Made by a program: the position numbers and the translations under genes | Assembly: GCF_021018745.1 (NCBI RefSeq) | Contig: NZ_CP063845.1 | Span: 4,836,001-4,900,000 of the forward strand | Reading direction: 5' to 3' | Source of the DNA: Gloeobacter morelensis MG652769 | GTDB lineage: Bacteria > Cyanobacteriota > Cyanobacteriia > Gloeobacterales > Gloeobacteraceae | DNA length: 64,000 bases | Shown here: positions 1-6,621 of the stretch, in pieces | Numbering within the stretch: the first letter of the stretch is position 1 | Layout of the letters: each line of letters starts with the position of its first letter | The notes under the pieces: generated by a model | What the model was told of the DNA's origin: nothing | The model's input: the letters and a program-made list of their open reading frames with translations, nothing else | Databases searched by the model: none

Positions 1-349
1 CAGAACACTCGAAAACCACCCTAGCCGGGCGAACGGCTCCGCTCAGGCAGCGCGCCGCACAGCCAGGAATGCTGCAGCAGATTTAACATGCGACTCTCCT
101 TTTTGTGCTTGAGCGAGCTTTGTGCTTGAGCAAGCGCATAATACACGCGTAGTATCGACGGTACCAGAGGGGCCGATCGCCTGTCAATTGCCAAGGTGGA
201 CCCAACCGTAACCTTCAGAGGCTGGGATCCTTAAAACCAGCGTAGAGGGAGGGATTCGAACCCTCGATAGGTGAGCAATCCGCCCATAAGTCGCTCTGTG
301 AGGCATTTAGAAATATTTGTGCCTGAAAGCGTGCCTAAATTTGGGCGTT
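1..349. other. Left flank without a recognisable gene
   Basis: I find no convincing gene here. A direct repeat of TGTGCTTGAGC occurs near 105-130. From 244 the sequence becomes similar to the 3' half of a tRNA-Ser gene (annotated separately). The rest has no feature I can support. Confidence 0.5.
244..293 (-). pseudogene. Decayed tRNA-Ser(GCU) 3' fragment (att-like remnant)
   Basis: Positions 244-271 are identical over 28 bp to 27103-27130, the T-arm and part of the acceptor of the intact tRNA-Ser gene. Beyond that the variable arm is lost, but AGCAATCCG (the GCU anticodon region) and TCGCT are still recognisable. The acceptor end differs (GTAGAG in place of GGAGAG), so this copy cannot form a normal acceptor stem. 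It is either the scar of an earlier integration at the same tRNA or a displaced old tRNA copy. No conserved 5' half is visible. Confidence 0.6.
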
Positions 350-649
350 TCACCTATTTTCCCCGCGCCGCTGAAGAACATCGAGGATGCACCGGTTCTC
401 CAGTTGCAAGCCGCGCACATCCAACTGGATCGACTGGATAATCGGCACCAGCACGCGGATCGACTCCGCCAGGGTATCGACCCGCTCGGCCATGATATTG
501 ACCCGTTCGTTCATCGCCGCTTGATTGGCCTCAAGCCGGGTGATGGCGACGGTGTTGGCGGCAATCTGCTCGCTGTTGGCAGCCACCAGGGCCTCAATGC
601 GACCGAGTCTGGTGGAAAAGTCTGAGGGTTGTCCGTTGCTGGTGGTCAT
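350..649 (-). CDS. Small coiled-coil protein of unknown function
   Basis: A 99-residue protein starting MTTSNGQPSD. Almost the whole chain after residue 15 is heptad-like (RLGRIEALVAANSEQIAANT, then ITRLEANQAAMNERV), predicting one long amphipathic helix or coiled coil. There is no signal peptide or catalytic motif. Short proteins of this style are common and uncharacterised in cyanobacteria, which suggests that this stretch is host DNA rather than part of the mobile element. A longer upstream start (739) exists, but its added residues are low-complexity basic sequence, so I prefer 649. Function unknown. Confidence 0.6.
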   Translation of the reverse strand: MTTSNGQPSDFSTRLGRIEALVAANSEQIAANTVAITRLEANQAAMNERVNIMAERVDTLAESIRVLVPIIQSIQLDVRGLQLENRCILDVLQRRGENR

Positions 650-762
650 TGGCGCTTGTGGGGTGGCTCTCTTGCTGTGATTCTTAACGCCGACGGGCCG
701 TGCTCGACGAAGATGAGCACTATGGCTGCGCCGTAGCACTTATGATCGGCTGTGCGCGGCCG

Positions 763-1263
763 TTATCGCAAGCGAACCATCAAGAGTGCGCGACCCCATT
801 CGGTGTCCTGCTCGACATCGCGGACAAAGCCCGCCTTCTCATACGCACGGATCGCGCGGGCGTTGGAGGGATGAGGGTCGGTTCCTACCGCGGGCGCGCC
901 TTGCGCGAACAGCCGCTCGACATGGGCGCGGATGAAGGCCGAGCCGTGCCCGCACCCGAGCATATCCGGCTCGCCGATAAACTGGTCTATTCCCCTGGAG
1001 CCCAAGGGAAGGGATGCGAAGTGGTGATTTGCCCAAGCGTGCGGGTCGTAATCCTGTATGTAGGCGAACGGTCGGCCCCCGTGCGACACGATCCAAAGGG
1101 CGATGTTCGGATCGCCGAGTGCTTCTTCGAAAGGAAGCTCATCGTCGTCTCCCTTATCCTGATCGGGGTCACCCCACCAGCGATCGACCTCGGGAGTCGT
1201 CAGCCAGCGGTGAACCAGGGCGAAGTCGTCGGTTGTCATCCCGCGAAAAGTGTACACGCTCAT
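763..1263 (-). CDS. GNAT acetyltransferase, AAC(6')-like
   Basis: A 166-residue GNAT-fold protein. N-terminal FRGMTTDDFALVHRWLTTPE followed by VDRWWGD is the pattern seen in aminoglycoside 6'-N-acetyltransferases and siderophore-type acetyltransferases. The acetyl-CoA region is GCGHGSAFIRAHVERLF, and the C-terminal NARAIRAYEKAGF is the usual GNAT beta6-beta7 element. The likely role is acetyl transfer from acetyl-CoA to an amine; the substrate cannot be told from sequence, and aminoglycoside resistance is only one option. It stands alone on the minus strand between two tRNA-Ser-like fragments (244 and 1385), so it may be the cargo of an older insertion. A later start at 1239 is possible. Confidence 0.75.
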   Translation of the reverse strand: MSVYTFRGMTTDDFALVHRWLTTPEVDRWWGDPDQDKGDDDELPFEEALGDPNIALWIVSHGGRPFAYIQDYDPHAWANHHFASLPLGSRGIDQFIGEPDMLGCGHGSAFIRAHVERLFAQGAPAVGTDPHPSNARAIRAYEKAGFVRDVEQDTEWGRALLMVRLR

Positions 1264-1341
1264 ACTTTCGCTGTATCACACCTGGCAGGCTCTAATGCCG
1301 GTCACGCAACGCAAAATATTTGATCCAAGATCGCCTTATAC

Positions 1342-1442
1342 CCCAATCGGCCGACGCGTCACACAACAGCGTGGAATCGACGGGATGGCGGAGAGGGTGG
1401 GAGATTGTTCGAACTCTCTCTATGACACTCTAGCCGATTGGG
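1342..1442. repeat. 10-bp inverted repeat flanking the left att core
   Basis: CCCAATCGGC at 1342-1351 and its exact reverse complement GCCGATTGGG at 1433-1442 bracket the att-like core at 1385-1397. It could be a recombinase binding pair, part of an oriT upstream of mobC, or chance. If 1385 is the junction, the left arm is in the flank and the right arm in the element. Confidence 0.3.
1385..1425. repeat. attL-like copy of the tRNA-Ser 3' end
   Basis: ATGGCGGAGAGGG is identical to 27096-27108. After it a degenerate T-arm is still visible (TTCGAAC at 1408-1414 inside paired CTCTC-type bases). The copy lies in the same reading frame as the recombinase at the other end of the element, as expected if the crossover site sits inside the recombinase gene. 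Confidence 0.6.
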
Positions 1443-1492
1443 AAGCCCAGCTTAAACACGCAAATGTCTCGTTCGAGGAGCCGTCCCCATGA
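1398..1492 (+). other. Displaced 3' end of the serine recombinase gene (native tail in the circular form)
   Basis: Reading in the frame of the ATG in the core (1385), the sequence encodes MAER followed by a 31-residue tail ending NVSFEEPSP and a TGA at 1490-1492. The recombinase at 25560-27215 has the same MAER at its residues 513-516. Joining the two ends, as in an excised circle, gives a 547-residue recombinase whose TGA overlaps the mobC ATG (ATGA). In the chromosome this segment is cut off from its gene and has no own start that I trust. This is inference from frame continuity and the shared core; an independent small gene starting at 1295 is the alternative. Confidence 0.55.
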
Positions 1493-1947
1493 CAGGCTCC
1501 CCGGATCAGAATGCCAGCCGCCTCAATGACTTCCTAACTGCCGCCAAGGGCGAGTCGGCCTCTTTGGCTACCCAGAAGGGCAAGCCGCTCCATCCGTTCT
1601 CGATCCGCCTGACGCAGGAGGAACGCGAGCGACTGGAAGCCGAGGCCAAGGGCAAACCCTTAAGCGTCTATATGCGCGAACGGCTCTTGGGTGATGGTTC
1701 CACGCCCCGAAAACTCCGGCGCAAGCCTGCCGCCGATCAGGCTGGGCTGGCCAAGGTGCTGGGGATGCTGGGGCAGTCAAGGCTGGCCAATAACCTCAAC
1801 CAGATTGCCAAGGCCGCCCATATCGGGGTGCTGGTCGTCTCTCCGGCGCTGCTCGAAGAGCTTGAGAATGCCCGCCGGGATATCCGCATCATGCGCGATG
1901 CCCTGCTGTCGGCGCTCGGATTTCCTCCCTCGGGGGCCAGTTCATGA
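1489..1947 (+). CDS. mobC: MobC-like relaxosome accessory protein
   Basis: A 152-residue basic protein with the MobC pattern: a ribbon-helix-helix-like segment (HPFSIRLTQEERERLEAEA, then GKPLSVYMRERLLG) and a C-terminal helical part with LGQSRLANNLNQIAKAAHIG, the classic MobC motif (xxxNNLNQIAxxA). MobC proteins bind oriT and help the relaxase open the strand. The start ATG overlaps the preceding TGA (ATGA) and the end overlaps the relaxase start in the same way, so translation is coupled on both sides. An oriT would be expected just upstream. Confidence 0.85.
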   Translation: MTGSPDQNASRLNDFLTAAKGESASLATQKGKPLHPFSIRLTQEERERLEAEAKGKPLSVYMRERLLGDGSTPRKLRRKPAADQAGLAKVLGMLGQSRLANNLNQIAKAAHIGVLVVSPALLEELENARRDIRIMRDALLSALGFPPSGASS

Positions 1948-3257
1948 TTCTCGTCGGCAACCAGCGCGGCGGCGGGCGTGATCTCGCCGCCCATCTTTTC
2001 TCCCCGGACAATGATCATGTCACCGTGCATGAAGTCCGGGGCTTTGCGTCGGACGATGTGCATGGGGCCTTTCAGGAAGCCTATGCCATGAGCAAGGGGA
2101 CGCGGTGTAAGCAGTTCCTCTTTTCGCTCTCCTTCAATCCGCCGCCCCGTGAGAACGTCTCGACCGAAACCTTTGAAGACGCCATTGCCCGCGCCGAAGC
2201 CAAGCTGGGCCTCACCAATCAGCCCCGCGTGATTGTCTTCCACGAGAAGGAAGGCCGCCGCCATGCTCATGCGGTGTGGAGCAGGATCGACATTGAAGAA
2301 ATGAAAGCCGTCCAGCTTTCGTACTCCCACCGCAAGCTGCAAGACCTTTCCCGCGAACTCTACCTCGAACATGGCTGGCGGATGCCCGAAGGGCTGGCGG
2401 ATCAAAGCCGCAGCGATCCGCGCAATTTCACGCTGGATGAATGGCAACAAGCCAAGCGCCAAGGCCACGATCCGCGCACCATCAAGACGGCATTGCAAGA
2501 TGCTTGGGCGATCTCGGACAACAAGGCGGCACTCGTCCATGCCCTGAAGGAACGCGGCTACAGCCTCGCGCGCGGGGATCGGCGGGGGTATGTCGCCGTC
2601 GATCATAATGGGGAGGTCTACGCGCTCTCCAAATGGGCGGGCGTCAAAACCAAGGATGTGCGCGCCCGTCTGGGTGAGGCCAATACGCTGCCCTCGCTGG
2701 ATGAGGCCAAGGCCACCTTTGCCAAAGAGATGCAGCCCGCGCTTTCCCGCTGGGAGCGGGAACTGCAAGAGCGGATCGACGCGCACCACGCCCGCACTGA
2801 AGCCAACAAGCACGGCCTGATCGAGCGGCAAGCCGCCGAACGAAAAGCCCTGTTCGACGGCATAGAAGATCGCCGGATCAAGGAAACCCAAGCACGGCAG
2901 GAACGCTTCCGCACCGGGCTGGCCGGGTTCTGGGACAAGCTCCGGGGCGAACACCGCCGTCTGCGCGAAGAGAACGAGAAGGACGCCTATGAGTGCCTGC
3001 TGCGGGACCGCCGCCAGAAGGACGATCTGATCTTCGCACAACTTGAACAACGCCGCGCCCTGCAAGAGCGCCATAAGCAGGATGTGGAACGGCTACAGGA
3101 TCAGCAACGCGGCTTGGCTGAAGACCGCACGCGGTTTGATCGGGCCGCGCAAGGACCGCCGGACCCGGTGGATGACCGCAAACGCGCGTTTCTGGAAAAC
3201 CGCCGGAATACGGGGGATTCTCCCGAACGGCCCCGCGCGCCTGAGCCGGAACATTAG
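1944..3257 (+). CDS. Relaxase / mobilization nuclease
   Basis: A 437-residue DNA-nicking relaxase. The histidine motif HAHAVWSRID (H107, H109) is the metal-binding HxH of VirD2/MobP-type relaxases, preceded by the conserved FLFSLSFNPP strand (about 59-68) and the candidate tyrosine region EAYAMSKG (about 45-52). The C-terminal half (about 240-437) is a long charged coiled coil (RQAAERKALFDGIEDRRIKE and similar). It would cleave oriT and pilot the strand with the coupling protein at 22117. Overlap with mobC is 4 bp. Subfamily (MOBP or MOBQ) cannot be fixed by eye. Confidence 0.87.
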   Translation: MILVGNQRGGGRDLAAHLFSPDNDHVTVHEVRGFASDDVHGAFQEAYAMSKGTRCKQFLFSLSFNPPPRENVSTETFEDAIARAEAKLGLTNQPRVIVFHEKEGRRHAHAVWSRIDIEEMKAVQLSYSHRKLQDLSRELYLEHGWRMPEGLADQSRSDPRNFTLDEWQQAKRQGHDPRTIKTALQDAWAISDNKAALVHALKERGYSLARGDRRGYVAVDHNGEVYALSKWAGVKTKDVRARLGEANTLPSLDEAKATFAKEMQPALSRWERELQERIDAHHARTEANKHGLIERQAAERKALFDGIEDRRIKETQARQERFRTGLAGFWDKLRGEHRRLREENEKDAYECLLRDRRQKDDLIFAQLEQRRALQERHKQDVERLQDQQRGLAEDRTRFDRAAQGPPDPVDDRKRAFLENRRNTGDSPERPRAPEPEH

Positions 3258-3339
3258 AATTTCTCGAATATCCCCCTGAGAAAGACTCAAACTCCGAATA
3301 AGCTGGCTGAATCGAGCTGCGGAAGCGAACGGACGCGCC

Positions 3340-4071
3340 ATGTCCTTCCTTGATGATCTTTTGACCAACGCCGAACGCCGCGCGCGCCGTCTGCCGCGCG
3401 CCAAACGGATTGCGGCGGCGATGCTGGATGATCCGGCGCTTCTGCATCGCGTTGTTTACCGCCAGAGCCGCAGCCTGTGGGCGGGGCATCTTTGGGCGCT
3501 CACCTTCTGGACAGATACTCTAAGCGCCTATGTCGATCTCTGGCACGAACGCCATGACTATTTCGCGGTTCAGGGGACGCCCGCCTTCGATCAGGTGACG
3601 CTGGCCTATGCGCGCGCCACGATCACGCCGGAGCGCGAGATTCCTCGCTTCATGCGGCAAAGGCCGGGCACGTTCTTTCTGCATCTGCCGCGCGAGAATT
3701 TGTTTCCGCGCCTCAAGCAAACGCCCTCGGCGGATATCCCGAAGCATGAATGGCCATGGCTCTATTTCTATTTCGCCGAACAAAGCGCACGGGGTTACTT
3801 CCCGCCTGAAAGGGCGTGGCCTGTGGCGATTGCCGAAGCGGGTTACTGGACGGCCTTGATGCTCAAGACCCGCAACACGGATGAAACAGCGCGGCTGCTT
3901 AGCATGAGCGGAATGCACTTCCGCGCGGCTATCGCCAAGGCGCGGCGTCTGGCCGAATGGCCGGAAGCGGAGAACGTCAAGCGCGCGAAGGATGAGTTTC
4001 TGCGGCGGCATGAGGGCCACCGGATGCGCATTCAGCCGGAGCGCATCATTCCCGAAGGCGCGCCATTCTAA
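3340..4071 (+). CDS. Unknown conserved-looking protein of the mobilization region
   Basis: A 243-residue soluble protein, rich in arginine and aromatics (SLWAGHLWALTFWTDTLSAY, PWLYFYFAEQSARGYFPPE). No signal peptide, TM helix or motif that I recognise. It lies 82 bp after the relaxase in the same direction, and its stop TAA shares a base with the ATG of the next gene (4071), so it is part of the same transcriptional unit. Genes in this position often serve mobilization or replication of the element, but nothing in the sequence shows that here. Confidence 0.6.
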   Translation: MSFLDDLLTNAERRARRLPRAKRIAAAMLDDPALLHRVVYRQSRSLWAGHLWALTFWTDTLSAYVDLWHERHDYFAVQGTPAFDQVTLAYARATITPEREIPRFMRQRPGTFFLHLPRENLFPRLKQTPSADIPKHEWPWLYFYFAEQSARGYFPPERAWPVAIAEAGYWTALMLKTRNTDETARLLSMSGMHFRAAIAKARRLAEWPEAENVKRAKDEFLRRHEGHRMRIQPERIIPEGAPF

Positions 4072-4334
4072 TGCGCCCGGACCTGCCAACCCCGGATGCT
4101 GCGCTGTTGGACGATCTCGAAACGCTGCTGCTGGCCTTGGACATGCATCCCATGTTCATGCGCCAGCCCTTCAAAATCCTGCGCCTGAACCTGCTTGAGA
4201 TGAAAGCGGACCGCCTGACGCCAAACCTTGCAGCGATTAAGGCGCGGTTTGCAGCGATGCCGGATGCAGAATTGTTCGCCGCGTGGGGCGCGCTGCATAA
4301 CCCTCTCCGGCTGCAAGACAGGGTGCTGAATTGA
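4071..4334 (+). CDS. Small unknown protein coupled to the preceding gene
   Basis: An 87-residue leucine-rich helical protein (DAALLDDLETLLLALDMHPM, FKILRLNLLEMKADRL). Its ATG overlaps the TAA of the upstream gene by one base, which supports real translation. No known motif. Confidence 0.55.
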   Translation: MRPDLPTPDAALLDDLETLLLALDMHPMFMRQPFKILRLNLLEMKADRLTPNLAAIKARFAAMPDAELFAAWGALHNPLRLQDRVLN

Positions 4335-4382
4335 GCGGCCTGTTGCACGTCGCCGCAAAGAGTACGGGCGCGGCCCGGACGG

Positions 4383-4406
4383 TGTTTGCATGTGGCCATG
4401 CAAACA
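4383..4406. promoter_or_regulatory. Palindrome, likely operator
   Basis: TGTTTGCATG, TGGC, CATGCAAACA: a perfect 10-bp inverted repeat with a 4-bp centre, 21 bp upstream of the ATG at 4427. A related palindrome (TTGCATAC, four bases, GTATGCAA) lies inside the gene at 18562 (19131-19150). The shape fits a dimeric regulator site; a hairpin role is also possible. Confidence 0.45.
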
Positions 4407-4426
4407 TTTGCAGGGTGTGAGGACTC

Positions 4427-4771
4427 ATGACCAACGGCACGCAACATCGGATCGACGGAAAACAGCGTGTGCAGATTCTCACGCTGTACGGTGCGGCCCG
4501 CCGCGTGGCCGCGCGTCATTTCAACGATTACGACGCGGATGTTGCGGCGATGTATTGGGTCGGCCTGCATGTCTCGGCGGTGCTGAAACTGCGTTCGCCG
4601 CTCATCCGGCTGGCGGTGGTGCTTGAACGCGAGCCGTATTCTTTGGTGAGCAGCATCGGCGCGTTTCAGGCGCTCAAAGCCCGCGAACCCGTTACGTGCG
4701 AACGGGCGTACCCTGAGTTTCTGGGGCTGTACGATGAAATGACGCGAAGGCCGCTTCGCGCGGTCGGCTAA
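4427..4771 (+). CDS. Unknown 114-residue protein
   Basis: Starts MTNGTQHRID just after a perfect palindrome that could be its operator. The chain looks helical with an aromatic patch (DVAAMYWVGLHVSAVLKLRS) and no recognisable catalytic residues or membrane segment. Same strand as the mob genes but after a 92-bp gap, so it may have its own promoter. Confidence 0.5.
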   Translation: MTNGTQHRIDGKQRVQILTLYGAARRVAARHFNDYDADVAAMYWVGLHVSAVLKLRSPLIRLAVVLEREPYSLVSSIGAFQALKAREPVTCERAYPEFLGLYDEMTRRPLRAVG

Positions 4772-4814
4772 AGCGGGCGGGAAAGCGCGGCGGTCCGCGC
4801 TTTCGCCCATGCTT

Positions 4815-5480
4815 TCAGTGTTGCCAGAAGATATGCACTTCCTCGAAGCCCGTTTCGATGGCGAGGATATCGCACATGGCCAAATCGCGGCCCATGCGCT
4901 CCCAGTCGATGTAATATTGCAGGTTCTCCGGGATTGTCGTGGTTTCCTCGGTGATCTGCTGCACGAAGTCGGCCACGGAGGAATGAACGCCGCAATAGCG
5001 GTCCTCCAGCGCCTCCTTGGCCTCTTCAAGATCGCCGAAATATTCGACCAGCTTCCCGGCAATCGCGCCGTGTTCCTCAATGAACGCGGCCAGCTCGGCA
5101 ACGCGCTGCACACTCTCGTATTCACTCAGGGAAACGCCTTCAAAGCCCTCATAGTCATGGATGGCGTGTTCTTCGGCTCCTTGGATCGGGGACGCGGCCA
5201 GCATGGCCTTGATGCCGTCCCAGATATGATCTTCGCCAAGCGTGGCGTCGATCCAGCGCCCGTGCTGGATGCCGTTATTGTACGCGGCGAGACACGCCGC
5301 ATAGATGCGGATCGTTGCGTCTTCGCCGCCCACCGGATGGATTCCGGGTGGCAATTCAGCCAACGCGAAGCCTTGCGCGGTTCGGCTGGCTTTCTCCGCT
5401 TCGGAAGCATCGCAGGTCAGCTTGATCCAGATGCCATTTGCATAATCGGGGTGACGGCCCCAGAGGATCGTGTTCGTCAT
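4815..5480 (-). CDS. ardA: ArdA-type antirestriction protein
   Basis: A 221-residue acidic protein of the ArdA family, DNA mimics that block type I restriction enzymes when mobile DNA enters a new cell. Diagnostic features are IRIYAACLAAYNNGIQHGRW (about 57-76), the Asp/Glu-rich body and the C-terminal ELAAFIEEHG and EVHIFWQ. The start at 5480 is supported by GAAAGGAAA upstream; in-frame codons further upstream add a basic, repeat-like stretch unlike ArdA. It stands alone on the minus strand, and the presence of ardA fits the mobilizable nature of the island. Confidence 0.88.
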   Translation of the reverse strand: MTNTILWGRHPDYANGIWIKLTCDASEAEKASRTAQGFALAELPPGIHPVGGEDATIRIYAACLAAYNNGIQHGRWIDATLGEDHIWDGIKAMLAASPIQGAEEHAIHDYEGFEGVSLSEYESVQRVAELAAFIEEHGAIAGKLVEYFGDLEEAKEALEDRYCGVHSSVADFVQQITEETTTIPENLQYYIDWERMGRDLAMCDILAIETGFEEVHIFWQH

Positions 5481-5500
5481 CGGAAGGTTTCCTTTCAATA

Positions 5501-5531
5501 GGAAGGGGTTGCTCATGCAACCCTGCCTTCC
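5501..5531. other. Strong hairpin upstream of ardA
   Basis: GGAAGG GGTTGC, loop TCAT, GCAACC, CTG bulge, CCTTCC. It lies in the leader of ardA, 21 bp upstream of its start, so it may act on ardA translation or be its promoter-region operator. A second small hairpin GGGGC GAA GCCCC lies at 5621-5633 in the same 272-bp intergenic stretch, which otherwise holds nothing I can name. Confidence 0.4.
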
Positions 5532-5752
5532 GGCGAGGATGGGGTTAGCAAGCGCAAGGAGGCTCCGAACGAGGGTCCGCGCCAACGGCGTGGATGCGTT
5601 GGGATGCCTTGCGTGCGCGAGGGGCGAAGCCCCATAGCTTTTGAATTTTCTTATTGCGCGAAGGATCGAAGCCGGATGGCGGAGACGCTGGCGGCTCCGT
5701 TCACGAGAGCCTGACCGGGCTTGCCTGACGCGCGCCAAAACAATGAAAAACG

Positions 5753-6601
5753 CTATTTCTTTGCGTTGCTCCGCTGATTGAGCAACCACGTCCACAATTC
5801 AGGCTTCGCATAGACAGTCGGCCCGATATCGTGTCCCCGGCCAGAAAGAGAGTTGAAGCGCGCGGCCACGCCGCGAGCCTTCAATTCTGCCGCCAATGTG
5901 CGGCTGTGCGCGAAGGGCATGGCGGGATCGGCGGTGCCATGCAGAATCCAGAGGGGATCGTTGACATGCCGCGTCTGCGCGCCATCCCACAATCCAGCGC
6001 TGGCGATGCCCGCCGCGAAGCGGTCGGGGTATCGTTCAAGCGCGCCCATGACGCCCGCTGCGCCCGTTGAATGCCCGACGATATAAACGCGGCTGCGGTC
6101 AATCGAATAGGACGCCGTAATCGCGTCAATCCCCGCCATGACCTGCGCAAGGTGGTCTGGGTAGGGAATATTCCGCTTCATCCGGTAAGCCGGATTCTCC
6201 GGTGTGGCCCAGAATGCGCGCGCGGGCGCGATCGGAACCATGACAAACGCAGGAAAGTTTTTGCGGAAGGACGCAGACGCCAACGCCTCGGCGGCGTAGA
6301 TGCGGCTGCTGACGCCATGCAGTGCGACCACGAGCGGATAGGATTGCCTCGGGTCATACCCTTCGGGCGTCATCAGGAAATAGGAGCCTACAAAAGGAAA
6401 CGTCCCGCTCCATGAGACGTGCCGTTCGTAAAGTTGCGGCGCGGCGCTGATGCTCTCCGGGACGCGGTACAGATGCGAGAACTCGTTGATGGCGGCAAAG
6501 ATCAGGATCAGCACCGCAAAGGCGTTAATCGCCCGGTCAAAAAGACTTCGCTTGGGTTTCTGCGGCTTCGCGTCCATCGGGCCATACGGGCGGACAGGCA
6601 C
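5753..6601 (-). CDS. Alpha/beta hydrolase, feruloyl esterase / PHB depolymerase-like
   Basis: A 282-residue protein with one N-terminal membrane anchor (RAINAFAVLILIFAAINEF, about 24-42) and an alpha/beta hydrolase domain. The nucleophile elbow is GHSTG (about 177-181), the oxyanion strand YPLVVALHG (about 92-100), the acid region LHGTADPAMPF, and the catalytic histidine GRGHDIG. It is 20 bp downstream of the RTX gene in the same direction, so the two are probably cotranscribed and the product is likely outward-facing. Substrate unknown; similarity is to polyhydroxybutyrate depolymerase/ferulic esterase type serine hydrolases. Confidence 0.75.
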   Translation of the reverse strand: MPVRPYGPMDAKPQKPKRSLFDRAINAFAVLILIFAAINEFSHLYRVPESISAAPQLYERHVSWSGTFPFVGSYFLMTPEGYDPRQSYPLVVALHGVSSRIYAAEALASASFRKNFPAFVMVPIAPARAFWATPENPAYRMKRNIPYPDHLAQVMAGIDAITASYSIDRSRVYIVGHSTGAAGVMGALERYPDRFAAGIASAGLWDGAQTRHVNDPLWILHGTADPAMPFAHSRTLAAELKARGVAARFNSLSGRGHDIGPTVYAKPELWTWLLNQRSNAKK

Positions 6602-6621
6602 TCACTCGTCCGCCAACGCTC

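Noticed and set aside
1295-1492. Independent small gene before mobC
   Set aside because: Part of it is a translation of a tRNA 3' end; better explained as the displaced recombinase tail.
1737-3074. 445-codon open frame opposite mobC and the relaxase
   Set aside because: Reverse shadow of the GC-rich relaxase; no domain, and the plus strand has clear MobC and HAHAVWSRID motifs.
4046-5125. 359-codon minus-strand frame across three small genes
   Set aside because: Composite of shadows; low-complexity and without motif; the opposite strand has start-stop coupling and ardA covers the rest.
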